Shown here piece after piece: positions 35,357 to 44,590 of a stretch of 64,000 nucleotides of DNA. The stretch is taken from NCBI RefSeq assembly GCF_018070345.1, contig NZ_JAGPXX010000026.1, positions 1-64,000 of the forward strand. Reading direction: 5' to 3'. A program made the translations under genes and the position numbers. The notes under the pieces were generated by a model, which searched no databases, was not told the DNA's origin, and saw only the letters and a list, made by a program, of their open reading frames with translations. How positions within the stretch are numbered: position 1 is the stretch's first letter; every line of letters begins with the position of its first letter. Source of the DNA: Streptomyces sp. F63. Its GTDB lineage: Bacteria > Actinomycetota > Actinomycetes > Streptomycetales > Streptomycetaceae.

Positions 35357-36349
35357 TCACTCCTCGACCATCAGCCCCTGGCGGAGCCGGCCCAGGGTGC
35401 GGGACAGCAGCCGGGAGACGTGCATCTGCGAGATGCCGAGCTCCTCGCCGATCTCGGACTGCGTCATATTGGCCGTGAAGCGCAGGGAGAGGATCTCCCG
35501 GTCGCGCGCCGGAAGTTCGGCGATCAGCGGCTTGAGCGACTCGATGTACTCGATGCCCTCGATGCCGTGGTCCTCGTAGCCGATGCGGTCGGCCAGGGTG
35601 CCCTCGGTGTCGTCCTCCTCGGGCTGGGCGTCCAGCGAGCTCGCGGTGTAGGCGTTGCTCGCGGCCATGCCCTCGACCACTTCGTCGTTGCTGATGTCCA
35701 GCCGCTCGGCGAGTTCGTCCACCGTGGGGGCCCGGTCGAGCTTCTGCGCGAGCTCGTCGCCCGCCTTGGCCAGGTCGAGCCGCAGCTCCTGCAGCCGCCT
35801 GGGCACCCGCACGGACCAGCTGGTGTCGCGGAAGAACCGCTTGATCTCCCCGATGATCGTCGGCATCGCGAAGGTGGGGAACTCCACGCCGCGGCTGAGC
35901 TCGAACCGGTCGATCGCCTTGATCAGGCCGATGGTGCCGACCTGGACGATGTCCTCCATCGGTTCGCTGCGGGTGCGGAACCGGCCCGCGGCGAATTTCA
36001 CCAGGGCGAGGTTGAGCTCGACGAGCGTGCTGCGGACGTACGCGTGCTCGTGGGTGCCCTCCTCCAGCCCTTCCAGTCGCGCGAAGAGCGTCTTGGACAG
36101 GTTCCGCGCGTCCAGCGGCCCCACCGTCGCGTACGGCGAGGACGGGATCGCGGAGGACCCGGGCTGCCCCGGGAGCCCGGGCAGGGCGGTCGCGGGGGCG
36201 TACGGGGCGGGGGAGGGCGAGGAGTCGGCGGCGAACTCCGTACCGGTCACCGCCGCCGTCGCGACCGCCGCGATCCCGGATGTCTCGTGGACGAGGCCGT
36301 ATGCCGGGGGGTCGTACACGGAATGCGCTTCGTCGAGCTGGGGTGACAT
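35357..36349 (-). CDS. sigI: Stress-type RNA polymerase sigma factor, SigB/SigF group, probable SigI
   Basis: The 330-residue protein has a variable Ser/Pro/Ala-rich N-terminus (about 1-75). Region 2 includes LVKFAAGRFRTRSEPMEDIVQVGTIGLIKAIDRFE, then FPTFAMPTIIGEIKRFFRD; region 3 follows SVRVPRRLQEL, and region 4 is RDREILSLRFTANMTQSEIGEELGISQMHVSRLL. There is no autoinhibitory region 1. Divergent genes encode an anti-anti-sigma factor and an anti-sigma kinase, giving a partner-switching module. I name it sigI because the flanking hut, helicase and cold-shock genes resemble my recollection of the S. coelicolor sigI region. The ATG at 36349 follows GGAGG. Confidence 0.88.
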   Translation of the reverse strand: MSPQLDEAHSVYDPPAYGLVHETSGIAAVATAAVTGTEFAADSSPSPAPYAPATALPGLPGQPGSSAIPSSPYATVGPLDARNLSKTLFARLEGLEEGTHEHAYVRSTLVELNLALVKFAAGRFRTRSEPMEDIVQVGTIGLIKAIDRFELSRGVEFPTFAMPTIIGEIKRFFRDTSWSVRVPRRLQELRLDLAKAGDELAQKLDRAPTVDELAERLDISNDEVVEGMAASNAYTASSLDAQPEEDDTEGTLADRIGYEDHGIEGIEYIESLKPLIAELPARDREILSLRFTANMTQSEIGEELGISQMHVSRLLSRTLGRLRQGLMVEE

Positions 36350-36451
36350 GGTTCCTCCGTCTTTCATCGGCGTACGGCTGCCGAAGCCGATCTCTTCCTG
36401 CGGTGTGCGGCGCCTCCGAGCCGACCGTGGGCCTACCTGACTCTTCTAGCC

Positions 36452-36476
36452 CTACCCGCTTCCATGGGACCAAAGC
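36452..36476 (-). promoter_or_regulatory. Sigma-B-type promoter candidate for the sigma factor gene
   Basis: Read on the minus strand, GCTT (36476-36473) and GGGTAG (36457-36452) are 15 bases apart. The GNNT-N14-16-GGGTA(C/T) pattern of the Streptomyces SigB group matches except in the last base. The predicted leader is about 95 bases. It suggests that the sigma factor transcribes its own gene. Confidence 0.5.
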
Positions 36477-36585
36477 AAGGACATATTGTCCGTATTTGTG
36501 CTTTTCGTGGGGAAGTTCGACTACCAGTCGATGTATCGAAGGCGTAGTCTTCGCCCTGCCGTCGCCATTAACGGAAGGGGTGCGC

Positions 36586-36966
36586 ATGGACCGCGGGATG
36601 GTCGGCAGTACCAGCAAGGGCCGGCTGCATGTCGAGGTTCGTCACCACGGCCCCACCGCTGTCGTGACACCGGCGGGTGAGCTCGATCACCACACCGCCG
36701 AGGTGCTGCGGGAGCCGCTCGACGCATGCATCGACCAGGGGCGGGTCCGTCTGGTGGTCGACTGCTCCCAGCTGGAGTTCTGCGACTCGACCGGCCTGAA
36801 CGTCCTGCTCGGTGCGCGACTCAGGGCGGAGGAGGCCGGAGGCTCCGTCCATCTGGCCGGAATGCTCCCCGTCGTGGCGAGGGTCTTCGAGATCACGGGT
36901 GCCGAGGCGGTGTTCGCCGTGCACGACAGTGTGGAGGAGGCGCTCGCCGACTCGCCCACCGACTGA
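36586..36966 (+). CDS. arsI: STAS-domain anti-anti-sigma factor
   Basis: The 126-residue protein is a single STAS domain: TAVVTPAGELDHHTAEVLREPL, then VRLVVDCSQLEFCDSTGLNVLLGARLRAEEAGG. Ser68 in DSTG is the residue that the partner kinase phosphorylates; only the unphosphorylated form binds the kinase and frees the sigma factor. The ATG at 36586 follows GGAAGGGG by six bases. The kinase gene is 181 bases downstream and the sigma gene is divergent. The name follows the SigI assignment and is less certain than the function. Confidence 0.9.
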   Translation: MDRGMVGSTSKGRLHVEVRHHGPTAVVTPAGELDHHTAEVLREPLDACIDQGRVRLVVDCSQLEFCDSTGLNVLLGARLRAEEAGGSVHLAGMLPVVARVFEITGAEAVFAVHDSVEEALADSPTD

Positions 36967-37082
36967 ACCCCCTTCCATTGCCCGCCTCATTCATGGGAGA
37001 AGTGTTACGCGCGTCACACCACGCGATTCGAATATCTCGAATAAGTGGGTGTTCCCCAGGAGAGGTCGGGCAGGAGACAGCT

Positions 37083-37106
37083 GAATCTGATGAGAGCGTC
37101 GGGTAT
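37083..37106 (+). promoter_or_regulatory. Sigma-B-type promoter candidate for the anti-sigma gene
   Basis: GAAT (37083-37086) and GGGTAT (37101-37106) are 14 bases apart, an exact fit to GNNT-N14-16-GGGTA(C/T). Transcription would begin near 37113, about 35 bases before the kinase ATG. This would place the anti-sigma factor under the sigma factor it inhibits, a negative feedback. Confidence 0.6.
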
Positions 37107-37147
37107 CCATAACCTGTCTATCGGCGAACCGGTGAGGTGAAGCGCTG

Positions 37148-37636
37148 ATGAGCACCACTCGCCCGTATTCGCCGGGCGATCATGGCCCGGATCCGGGCGA
37201 TGCGGCCTCCACCCCTCTATCCGGCTTCGGACAGGTCCGCACGCTGCGCCTGGAAGGCGCCAGCGGCATTGTTCCGACCGCGCGTGACTTCACCCGCCAG
37301 GCCCTCCACGACTGGGGCTGGCTGCCGGCCGGCTCACCCGAGCAGCGGGCGGCCGCCGAGGACGTCCTGCTGGTCGTCTCGGAGCTGGTGACGAACGCCT
37401 GCCTGCACGCCGAGGGCCCGGAGGAACTCCGGCTCGGCAGCGCCGGCAAAGTGCTCCGGCTGGAGATCGACGACCGCGGTGAGGGCTCTCCCGAGCCCCG
37501 CACCCCGCACCGCGCGGGCCGTCCGGGCGGGCACGGCATGTTCATCGTCCAGCGGCTCTGCAAGCACTGGGGAGTCGAACGGAATCCCGATGGCGTGGGC
37601 AAGACCGTCTGGGCGGAGCTGACCGCTCCGCAGTGA
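37148..37636 (+). CDS. prsI: Anti-sigma factor serine/threonine kinase (HATPase, RsbW type)
   Basis: The 162-residue kinase has N-box SELVTNACLHA (E79 and N83 contact Mg-ATP), G1 box DDRGEG (108-113) and G2 box GGHGMFIV (127-134). The N-terminal 25 residues are unstructured. Such proteins sequester the sigma factor and phosphorylate the STAS partner at its serine. It follows the STAS gene and a sigma-B-like promoter of its own. Unlike the damaged relative at 104-584, all ATP-site motifs are intact. Confidence 0.9.
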   Translation: MSTTRPYSPGDHGPDPGDAASTPLSGFGQVRTLRLEGASGIVPTARDFTRQALHDWGWLPAGSPEQRAAAEDVLLVVSELVTNACLHAEGPEELRLGSAGKVLRLEIDDRGEGSPEPRTPHRAGRPGGHGMFIVQRLCKHWGVERNPDGVGKTVWAELTAPQ

Positions 37637-37654
37637 CTCCGGCACACAGCGCGA

Positions 37655-37687
37655 GGCCCGTACCACCCGAGGTGGTCCGGGCCTTTT
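37655..37687 (+). terminator. Intrinsic terminator after the anti-sigma gene
   Basis: GGCCCGTACCACC pairs with GGTGGTCCGGGCC around a CGA loop (one mismatched base) and is followed by TTTT at 37684-37687. It begins 19 bases after the stop. Confidence 0.9.
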
Positions 37688-37811
37688 CGTCGCGTACCGC
37701 AGCCCGCCGGGGGGCGCCGCACGGGGCCGCGCACCGCCCGGTGCCCCCGGCCCCCGGCCACCGGCCACCGGCTACCGGCCCCCGGCGACCGGCGGTGCGG
37801 ACGGCCGCCGC

Positions 37812-39401
37812 TCAGGCGACCGGCCGCGCCGAGCCGCCGGCACCGCCGCGGCCGGAATGCCGCCGCCGGCTGCGGCCCTCGCCGCTGCGGCCGCGGTACG
37901 GGGCGCCGGCGGTGCCCCCCGTCCCGCCGGTGCGGCCGGCGCCGCCGGAGCGCGGCCCGCGCTTGCGGGCCGGGGCGGCCGGCTGGGCCGGGGCCTGGAT
38001 GACGACGGCCCGGCCCGACGGCGGGCGCGCGCCCGTGATCCGTACCAGCTCCGGGTCGCCGGGCCGCACCCGCGCCGTGCCGGGGGAGATCCGGGCCTCC
38101 GTCATCAGCTTGCTCATGTCCCGCCGCTGGTCGGGGGTGACCAGGGTGACGACGGTGCCCGCCTCGCCGGCGCGGGCCGTGCGGCCGCCGCGGTGGAGGT
38201 AGTCCTTCGCCTCGGTCGGCGGATCGACGTTGACCACGAGATCGAGCCCGTCGATGTGGATGCCGCGCGCCGCGACGTTCGTGGCGATGAGCGTCGTGGC
38301 CTCACCGGTCCTGAACTGCTCGAGGGTCCGGGTGCGCTGCGGCTGCGACTTGCCGCCGTGCAGGGCCACGGCCCGGACCCCGGCGGCCAGCAGCTGCTTG
38401 GTGAGCCGGTCGGCGCCGCGCTTGGTGTGCACGAACATGATCGTGCGGCCCTCGCGCGCGGCGATCTCCGTCACCGTGGCCTTCTTGTCCGTGTCCTGGA
38501 CATGCAGCACATGGTGCTCCATGGCCGTGACGGTGGCCGCCGACGGATCCACGGAGTGGGTCACCGGATCGACCAGGAAGCGGCGCACCAGCTTGTCCAC
38601 GTTCCGGTCCAGCGTCGCCGAGAACAGCATCCGCTGCCCGTCCGGCGCCACCTGCTCCATGAGCCGGGTGACCTGCGGCAGGAAGCCCATGTCGGTCATC
38701 TGGTCGGCCTCGTCGAGCACGGTGACGGCGACATCGCCGAGCGAGCAGGCGCGGCGGTCGATCAGATCGGCGAGCCGGCCCGGAGTGGCGACGAGCACCT
38801 CGGCGCCCTTGCGCAGCGCCTCCGTCTGCCGGTTGATCGACATCCCGCCGACGACGGTGGTGATGCGCAGCCCGAGCGCCGTCGCGTACGGGGTCAGGGC
38901 GTCGGTGACCTGGGTCGCCAGCTCCCGGGTGGGGACGAGGACGAGCGCGAGGGGCCGCTTCCCGTCGGCCCGGCGGCCGGCGGTGCGGCTCAGCAGCGGC
39001 AGGCCGAAGGCGAGCGTCTTGCCGGAGCCGGTCCGGCCGCGGCCGAGGACGTCCCGGCCGGCGAGCGAGTCGGGCAGCGTCGCGGACTGGATGGGGAACG
39101 GGTCGGTGACGCCGTTCGCCGTGAGCGCGGTGAGCAGTGCCGGGTTCAGCGGCAGCTCCGCGAAGGTCGCGGCGGGCGGCCGCGGGGGAGTCCCGGGGGC
39201 CGCGGGGGCCGCCGGCTCGGTGGAGACGGCCGGGGCCGCCGGGGCGGCGGCCTTCCGGCCACCGGTCCGCGTGCCGTTCCCCGGGGTGTTCGCCGGCCTG
39301 CGGCCGCGGGAGCGCGGAGCGCGGCGGCCGGATCCGGTGCCGGAGCCGTCGCCGGGACCGTTGCCGGAGGCGGCGGAACCGCTGGTGGTGGGGCGGGGCA
39401 T
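37812..39401 (-). CDS. DEAD-box ATP-dependent RNA helicase
   Basis: The 529-residue protein unwinds short RNA duplexes. Motifs in order: Q motif (FAELPLNPALLTALTANGVTDPFPIQ), I GRTGSGKT, Ia PTRELATQ, Ib TPGRL, II DEAD (VLDEADQM), III SAT (LFSATLD), IV IMFVHTK, V TNVAARGIHI, VI HRGGRTARAG. The first 75 residues and the C-terminal 65 are basic and low-complexity (RGRRPAN and RGRSGEGRSRRRHSGRGGAGG), typical RNA-binding tails. It is downstream of the cold-shock gene on the same strand, with a terminator between, and a role in cold or RNA-structure stress is plausible. Start at 39401 after AGGAAGG. Confidence 0.93.
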   Translation of the reverse strand: MPRPTTSGSAASGNGPGDGSGTGSGRRAPRSRGRRPANTPGNGTRTGGRKAAAPAAPAVSTEPAAPAAPGTPPRPPAATFAELPLNPALLTALTANGVTDPFPIQSATLPDSLAGRDVLGRGRTGSGKTLAFGLPLLSRTAGRRADGKRPLALVLVPTRELATQVTDALTPYATALGLRITTVVGGMSINRQTEALRKGAEVLVATPGRLADLIDRRACSLGDVAVTVLDEADQMTDMGFLPQVTRLMEQVAPDGQRMLFSATLDRNVDKLVRRFLVDPVTHSVDPSAATVTAMEHHVLHVQDTDKKATVTEIAAREGRTIMFVHTKRGADRLTKQLLAAGVRAVALHGGKSQPQRTRTLEQFRTGEATTLIATNVAARGIHIDGLDLVVNVDPPTEAKDYLHRGGRTARAGEAGTVVTLVTPDQRRDMSKLMTEARISPGTARVRPGDPELVRITGARPPSGRAVVIQAPAQPAAPARKRGPRSGGAGRTGGTGGTAGAPYRGRSGEGRSRRRHSGRGGAGGSARPVA

Positions 39402-39500
39402 AGGGGAAGCCTTCCTGCTGCGGGTGAGCTCGGCGGCGTACGGAACGGGCGGCGCCGGGCGGCGCGGCCCCCGCGGCAGGGAGCTCGGTGGGGCACGGAA

Positions 39501-39530
39501 AGGGGCCCGCACCGGTGAGTGCGGGCCCCT
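39501..39530 (-). terminator. Terminator of the cold-shock gene
   Basis: AGGGGCCCGCAC (39501-39512) and its exact complement (39519-39530) enclose CGGTGA. On the minus strand the stem is followed by TTCC, 30 bases after the cold-shock stop. Confidence 0.85.
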
Positions 39531-39560
39531 GCCGTGAGATACGCGGTGGTCCTCAGCGCA

Positions 39561-39764
39561 TCAGAGAGCGCGGATGTTCTCCGCCTGCGGGCCCTTGGGG
39601 CCCTGCGTGACGTCGAACTCGACCTTCTGGCCCTCGATGAGCTCACGGAAGCCCTGGGCGTTGATGTTGGAGTAGTGGGCGAAGACGTCGGGGCCGCCGC
39701 CGTCCTGCTCCAGGAAGCCGAAGCCCTTCTCCGAGTTGAACCACTTCACGGTGCCGGTTGCCAT
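39561..39764 (-). CDS. Cold-shock protein, CspA family
   Basis: The 67-residue OB-fold protein binds single-stranded RNA and DNA. RNP1 is KGFGF (13-17) and RNP2 is VFAHYS (27-32), with W8 and the usual [10 protein letters not shown] opening. The ATG at 39764 follows AGGAGAG; a second ATG lies directly before it. The long upstream region may contain a structured cold-responsive leader. Confidence 0.97.
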   Translation of the reverse strand: MATGTVKWFNSEKGFGFLEQDGGGPDVFAHYSNINAQGFRELIEGQKVEFDVTQGPKGPQAENIRAL

Positions 39765-40093
39765 CATGCTCTCCTTCATGGGGGGACGTGCGGTGCGGCA
39801 CTGCGCCGCTCCGAGTCGCTGAGATGTTCGCCCCAGTCCGGACATGCCTCCGGCAAAACAAAGAGCGCCCGGGATCACAATTTCCCAGGCGCGCACGTTC
39901 TTGGGTACCACAACTGCAACTCCGCCAACTTAGCACACACAGGGCGGAGGCGTTCATGTGTCCCCGGACACAGCGGGGCCCCGGCCCGCGCGGAGCCCGG
40001 CCCGCGCGGAGCGCGCCTCCTCCCGCCGGCCGTCCCGGTCCCGGTCCCCCGGACCGCCCCCGGCCTCGCGGTACCGCGGACTACCATCACTCC
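39765..40093. other. Divergent control region between cold-shock gene and two-component system
   Basis: No gene is supported. Its centre (39840-39950) is A/T-rich for this genome. On the minus strand a TTGGCG with GGTACC about 15 bases later is a weak promoter candidate for the cold-shock gene, with a leader of about 150 bases. On the plus strand TACCAT at 40083-40088 ends six bases before the response-regulator ATG, a possible leaderless start. Confidence 0.4.
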
Positions 40094-40774
40094 ATGACCC
40101 GTGTACTGCTCGCCGAGGACGACGCGTCCATCTCGGAGCCGCTCGCGCGCGCACTGCGCCGCGAGGGATACGAGGTCGAGGTGCGGGAGGACGGGCCAGC
40201 CGCCCTCGCCGCCGGGCTGCGGGACGCCGTCGATCTCCTCGTCCTCGACCTGGGCCTGCCGGGCATGGACGGGCTGGAGGTGGCCCGCCGTCTCCGCACC
40301 GAGGGGCACACCTTCCCGATCCTGGTGCTCACCGCGCGCGCCGACGAGGTGGACACCGTGGTGGGCCTCGACGCGGGCGCCGACGACTACGTCACCAAGC
40401 CCTTCCGGCTCGCCGAACTCCTCGCCCGGGTACGGGCCCTGCTGCGCCGCGGCGTGGCCGAGCCCTCCCAGCAGCCGTCGGCCGCCCACGGCGTCCGGAT
40501 CGACGTCGAGTCGCACCGGGCCTGGATGGGTGAGGAGGAACTCCAGCTCACCGCGAAGGAGTTCGACCTGCTGCGGGTGCTGGTACGGGACGCCGGCCGG
40601 GTCGTCACCCGCGACCAGCTGATGCGCGAGGTGTGGGACACCACCTGGTGGTCCTCCACCAAGACCCTCGACATGCACATCTCCTGGCTCCGCAAGAAGC
40701 TGGGGGACGACGCCGCCAACCCCCGCTACATCGCGACCGTCCGCGGCGTCGGATTCCGTTTCGAGAAGAGCTGA
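40094..40774 (+). CDS. Two-component response regulator, OmpR/PhoB family
   Basis: The 226-residue protein has a receiver domain (1-118) with acidic pocket E8-D9-D10, phosphoacceptor D52 (LVLDLGLPG), T80 and K102 (DDYVTKPF). A winged-helix DNA-binding domain follows (about 130-226: LTAKEFDLLRVLVRDAGRVVTRDQLMREVWD, then TLDMHISWLRKKLGDD and RGVGFRFE). The ATG at 40094 begins the conserved domain. The sensor kinase gene lies 67 bases downstream, so the two are co-transcribed. Confidence 0.95.
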   Translation: MTRVLLAEDDASISEPLARALRREGYEVEVREDGPAALAAGLRDAVDLLVLDLGLPGMDGLEVARRLRTEGHTFPILVLTARADEVDTVVGLDAGADDYVTKPFRLAELLARVRALLRRGVAEPSQQPSAAHGVRIDVESHRAWMGEEELQLTAKEFDLLRVLVRDAGRVVTRDQLMREVWDTTWWSSTKTLDMHISWLRKKLGDDAANPRYIATVRGVGFRFEKS

Positions 40775-40841
40775 CGGGGACCGCGCGGCCGTCCCCGGGA
40801 CCACGCGAGACCCCCGCCCAGCCCCCGCCCCGGAGGGCACC

Positions 40842-42095
40842 GTGCGCCGTCGTCTGATCAACTCCACACTCGCCGTGGTCCTCGTCGTCATCGCCGTCTT
40901 CGGGATCTCGCTCGTCCTCGTGGAGACCCGCACCATCCGGGAGGCGGCGCAGGAGAGCGTGGAGTCCGACGCCGTCCGGCTGATGAGCGTGGTGGACGGG
41001 CGGCTGGCCGGCGGTGACCCGGTCGGCTCCGAGGTGCTGCGCGAGCAGGTGGCGGCGGGCCGCTACGCCCGGGTGGAGCTGGAGGGCGCCCCCGACCTGG
41101 AGATCGGTGACGATCCCTCCGGGGAGGTCATCGAGGCACGGGTCACCGGTGACATGGGGGAGCGGATCACCGTACGGGAATCGGGCGCCGTGGTGGGGGA
41201 CGAGATCGGCCGTGCCGTCCTGATCATTCTCGGGGTCTCCCTGCTCGCCGTCCTGGCGGCCCTGCTGCTGGCCCTCTGGCAGGCCCGCCGGCTGACGGCG
41301 CCGCTCACCGACCTCGCCGACACCGCGGAACGGCTCGGTTCCGGGGACCCCCGGCCGCGCCACCGGCGGTACGGCGTCCCGGAACTCGACCGGGTGGCGG
41401 ACGTCCTCGACGCCAGCGCCGAACGCATCGGCCGCATGCTGACCGCGGAACGGCGCCTCGCGGCCGACGCCTCCCACCAGCTCCGCACGCCGCTGACCGC
41501 GCTCTCCATGCGGCTGGAGGAGATCTCGGTCACCGACGACCCGGAGACGGCCAAGGAGGAGGCGGCCATAGCGCTCGGGCAGGTGGAGCGGCTGACCGAC
41601 GTGGTCCAGCGGCTGCTCACCAACTCCCGCGACCCGCGCAGCGGCTCGGCCGTCTCCTTCGATCTGGACGAGGTGGTCAAACAGCAGGTGGAGGAGTGGC
41701 GCCCGGCGTATCGCAGCGCGGGGCGGGCGGTGGTCTGCTCGGGCAAGAAGGGACTGCGGGCGGTGGGTACCCCCGGCGCGGTCTCCCAGGTGCTCGCCAC
41801 CCTGGTGGAGAACTCGCTGATGCACGGTGCGGGAACGGTCGCCCTGCGCACCCGGGTCACCGGCAACCAGGTCGTCGTCGAGGTCGCGGACGAGGGGCCG
41901 GGCGTCTCCCCGGCCCTGGGCGCCAGGGTGTTCGAGCGGACGGTCAGCGGCCGCAACTCCACGGGCATCGGCCTGGCGGTCGCCCGCGATCTGGCGGAAG
42001 CGGACGGCGGGCGGCTGGAGCTGCTGCAGCAGCGTCCGCCGGTGTTCGCGCTGTTCCTGAGCCGCGAAGCGGATCAGGCGTATGGAGGGGCCTGA
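40842..42095 (+). CDS. Two-component sensor histidine kinase
   Basis: The 417-residue kinase has membrane helices at about 7-27 and 124-146 flanking a small extracytoplasmic domain (about 95 residues). A HAMP linker follows, then the HisKA helix with phosphoacceptor H212 (ADASHQLRTPLTAL) and an HATPase domain with N-box VENSLMHG, G1 ADEGPGV and G2 STGIGLAVARD. It should phosphorylate D52 of the adjacent regulator. The small sensor domain suggests an envelope signal, not yet identifiable. Start is GTG. Confidence 0.94.
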   Translation: MRRRLINSTLAVVLVVIAVFGISLVLVETRTIREAAQESVESDAVRLMSVVDGRLAGGDPVGSEVLREQVAAGRYARVELEGAPDLEIGDDPSGEVIEARVTGDMGERITVRESGAVVGDEIGRAVLIILGVSLLAVLAALLLALWQARRLTAPLTDLADTAERLGSGDPRPRHRRYGVPELDRVADVLDASAERIGRMLTAERRLAADASHQLRTPLTALSMRLEEISVTDDPETAKEEAAIALGQVERLTDVVQRLLTNSRDPRSGSAVSFDLDEVVKQQVEEWRPAYRSAGRAVVCSGKKGLRAVGTPGAVSQVLATLVENSLMHGAGTVALRTRVTGNQVVVEVADEGPGVSPALGARVFERTVSGRNSTGIGLAVARDLAEADGGRLELLQQRPPVFALFLSREADQAYGGA

Positions 42096-42126
42096 GCCGC
42101 GGGACGGACGAGGTCCGGGGCGGGGC

Positions 42127-42633
42127 TCAGCCCCGCGGCTCCCCGGGCCGGGGGGTGTCCTCCGCGGGAAGGTTCCCGGCCGGGACGGCCTCCCGCACCG
42201 GGCGTCTCCGGAACACCCAGGTCCGGTACGACCAGAAGCGGAAGACCGAGGCGATGCCGACCCCGACGACGTTCTTCGCGATGTTGTCCGCCAGGGTCGA
42301 GGTGTAGCCGAGCCCGTAGTGGGAGAGGGCCAGGATGCCGTTCTCGATCACCAGGCCGATGCCGCTGAAGAACACGAACAGTCCCAGCTCCCGGCTCTGC
42401 CCGTCCTTGTCCCGGGCGCGGTACGTCCAGTGCCGGTTGCCCAGGTAGTTGGTGGCGATGGCGGCGACGGTGGCGATGACCCCGGAGCGGACGACGGCGA
42501 GTCCGAAGCCGTGCACGCAGAGGTTGAACACCAGGAAGTTGACGAGGGTGCCGACGGCTCCGACGGTCCCGAACTTCGCCGCTTCCCGGCTCACGCGCCG
42601 CACGCGGCCGCGCAGCGTCGGCCTTCCGGTCAT
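42127..42633 (-). CDS. GtrA-family membrane protein
   Basis: The 168-residue protein has four membrane helices (FGTVGAVGTLVNFLVFNL, VVRSGVIATVAAIATNYLGNRHWTY, GLFVFFSGIGLVIENGILALSHY and the NIAKNVVGVGIASVFRFWSYRTWVF segment). The NYLGNRHWTYR and FRFWSYRTWVFR ends are GtrA signatures. GtrA-like proteins move undecaprenyl-linked sugars or help lipid-linked polysaccharide assembly. It converges with the sensor kinase gene. Confidence 0.9.
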   Translation of the reverse strand: MTGRPTLRGRVRRVSREAAKFGTVGAVGTLVNFLVFNLCVHGFGLAVVRSGVIATVAAIATNYLGNRHWTYRARDKDGQSRELGLFVFFSGIGLVIENGILALSHYGLGYTSTLADNIAKNVVGVGIASVFRFWSYRTWVFRRRPVREAVPAGNLPAEDTPRPGEPRG

Positions 42634-42888
42634 GGGAATGGTCTGACTCCGTCGTTCGGCGGCCCGGAGGTCCGCGGTGGCCTGTGGGCGGCTGTGGGCG
42701 GTCGGTGCCTGGCTCCGGGCGGCCGCGGTGGCCCGCCGGCGGCCGGGCCACATCATGCTAACCACGCCCTCCCGCGTCCCGCGCGCGGTTCCCGGCCCGC
42801 CGGCTCGCCGCGGGTGGGGCCGGGTATGGAGGATCGTCCGAGGGACCGGGCGGCGGAGGCGCGGCGGCGGGCGGATACCCTGGTCCCT

Positions 42889-44028
42889 GTGACATTCCCG
42901 GTAGTCGGCATGGTCGGCGGCGGACAGCTCGCCCGAATGACCCACGAGGCGGGCATCCCCCTCGGCATCAGGTTCAAGCTGTTCAGCGACACCCCGCAGG
43001 ACTCCGCGGCCCAGGTCGTGAACGACGTGGTCGTGGGGGATTACCGCGACCTCGGTACCCTTCGTGCGTTCGCACAGGGCTGCGACGTGATCACCTTTGA
43101 TCACGAACACGTCCCGACCGAACATCTGCGCGCGCTGGAGGCGGACGGCATCCCCGTGCGCCCCGGACCCGGTGCCCTGGTCCACGCCCAGGACAAGGGC
43201 GTGATGCGGGCCGGGCTGGACCGGATCGGGATCCCCTGCCCGCGCCACCGGATCGTGACCGACCCCGCCGACGTCACCCGCTTCGCCGCCGAGGGCGACG
43301 GCTTCCCGGTCGTCCTCAAGACCGTCCGCGGCGGCTACGACGGCAAGGGCGTCTGGGTGGTGCGGGACGAGGCCGCGGCCGCCGATCCGTTCAAGGCGGG
43401 CGTCCCGGTGCTGGCCGAGGAGATGGTCGACTTCGCCCGGGAGCTGGCCGCGAACGTCGTCCGCTCCCCGCACGGCCAGGCCGTCGCCTATCCCGTCGTG
43501 GAGTCGCGGCAGGTGAACGGGGTCTGCGACACCGTGATCGCGCCGGCGCCCGGTCTCTCCGCGGAACGGTCCGCGGAGGCCCAGCGGATGGCGCTGGCCA
43601 TCGCCGCGGAGCTGGACGTCACCGGCCACCTCGCCGTGGAGCTGTTCGAGACCCGGGACGGCCGGCTGCTGGTCAACGAACTGGCCATGCGCCCCCACAA
43701 CTCCGGCCACTGGACCCAGGACGGCGCCGTCACCTCGCAGTTCGCCAACCACCTCCGCGCCGTGCTCGACCTGCCGCTCGGGGACCCGCGCCCCCGCGCG
43801 CCCTGGACCGTCATGGTCAACGTCCTCGGCGGCGACTACCCCGACATGTACGCCGCGTATCTGCACTGCATGGCCCGGGACCCGCAACTCAAGATCCACA
43901 TGTACGGCAAGGACGTGAAGCCCGGCCGCAAGGTCGGCCACGTCACCACGTACGGCGACGACCTGGCCGAGGTGCTCGAACGCGCCCGGCACGCCGCCGG
44001 CTACCTCCGAGGGACGATCACCGAATGA
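42889..44028 (+). CDS. purK: N5-carboxyaminoimidazole ribonucleotide synthase
   Basis: The 379-residue ATP-grasp enzyme uses ATP and bicarbonate to carboxylate AIR to N5-CAIR in purine synthesis. [18 protein letters not shown] is the N-terminal nucleotide-like site, TFDHEHVP is typical of PurK, and [18 protein letters not shown] is the glycine-rich ATP loop, with [16 protein letters not shown] for metal binding. GTG at 42889 is the only start that gives the normal family length. The stop overlaps the purE start (ATGA). Confidence 0.95.
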   Translation: MTFPVVGMVGGGQLARMTHEAGIPLGIRFKLFSDTPQDSAAQVVNDVVVGDYRDLGTLRAFAQGCDVITFDHEHVPTEHLRALEADGIPVRPGPGALVHAQDKGVMRAGLDRIGIPCPRHRIVTDPADVTRFAAEGDGFPVVLKTVRGGYDGKGVWVVRDEAAAADPFKAGVPVLAEEMVDFARELAANVVRSPHGQAVAYPVVESRQVNGVCDTVIAPAPGLSAERSAEAQRMALAIAAELDVTGHLAVELFETRDGRLLVNELAMRPHNSGHWTQDGAVTSQFANHLRAVLDLPLGDPRPRAPWTVMVNVLGGDYPDMYAAYLHCMARDPQLKIHMYGKDVKPGRKVGHVTTYGDDLAEVLERARHAAGYLRGTITE

Positions 44029-44555
44029 GCGCCACCGCCCCAGCCGTCGGCATCGTCATGGGCTCCGACTCCGACTGGCCGGTGATGGAGGCCGCCGCCG
44101 AGGCCCTCGCCGAGTTCGGGATCGCCCACGAGGCCGACGTCGTCTCCGCGCACCGCATGCCGCACGAGATGATCGCCTACGGCGAGCGGGCCGCGGACCG
44201 GGGCCTCAAGGTGATCATCGCGGGCGCGGGCGGAGCCGCCCACCTCCCGGGCATGCTGGCCTCCGTCACCCCGCTCCCGGTCATCGGCGTCCCCGTCCCG
44301 CTGAAGCACCTCGACGGCATGGACAGCCTGCTCTCCATCGTGCAGATGCCGGCCGGGGTCCCCGTCGCGACCGTCTCCGTGGCCGGCGCGCGCAACGCGG
44401 GCCTGCTGGCCGTACGGATGCTCGCCGCCAACGACCCGGACCTGATGGAGCGGATGCGCGCGTTCCAGGAGAAGCTCAAGGAGCAGGCCACCGAGAAGGG
44501 CAAGCGGCTGCGGGCCAGGACCGGGGGAGCGGCGGGATTCGGCTTCGGGGGCTGA
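44025..44555 (+). CDS. purE: N5-carboxyaminoimidazole ribonucleotide mutase
   Basis: The 176-residue enzyme converts N5-CAIR to [17 protein letters not shown] is the substrate phosphate loop, SAHRMPHEM carries the catalytic His, and [25 protein letters not shown] completes the site. The last 20 residues ([19 protein letters not shown]) are a lineage extension. It is translationally coupled to purK. Confidence 0.96.
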   Translation: MSATAPAVGIVMGSDSDWPVMEAAAEALAEFGIAHEADVVSAHRMPHEMIAYGERAADRGLKVIIAGAGGAAHLPGMLASVTPLPVIGVPVPLKHLDGMDSLLSIVQMPAGVPVATVSVAGARNAGLLAVRMLAANDPDLMERMRAFQEKLKEQATEKGKRLRARTGGAAGFGFGG

Positions 44556-44590
44556 TTCGTCCCCCGCCGCGCGCGGGCAGGGATGAGGTC

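Noticed and set aside
42800-42825. Sigma-B-like motif GGCT-16-GGGTAT upstream of purK
   Set aside because: It fits the loose consensus, but purK is a housekeeping gene and such short G-rich patterns are expected by chance in this genome; no second evidence.
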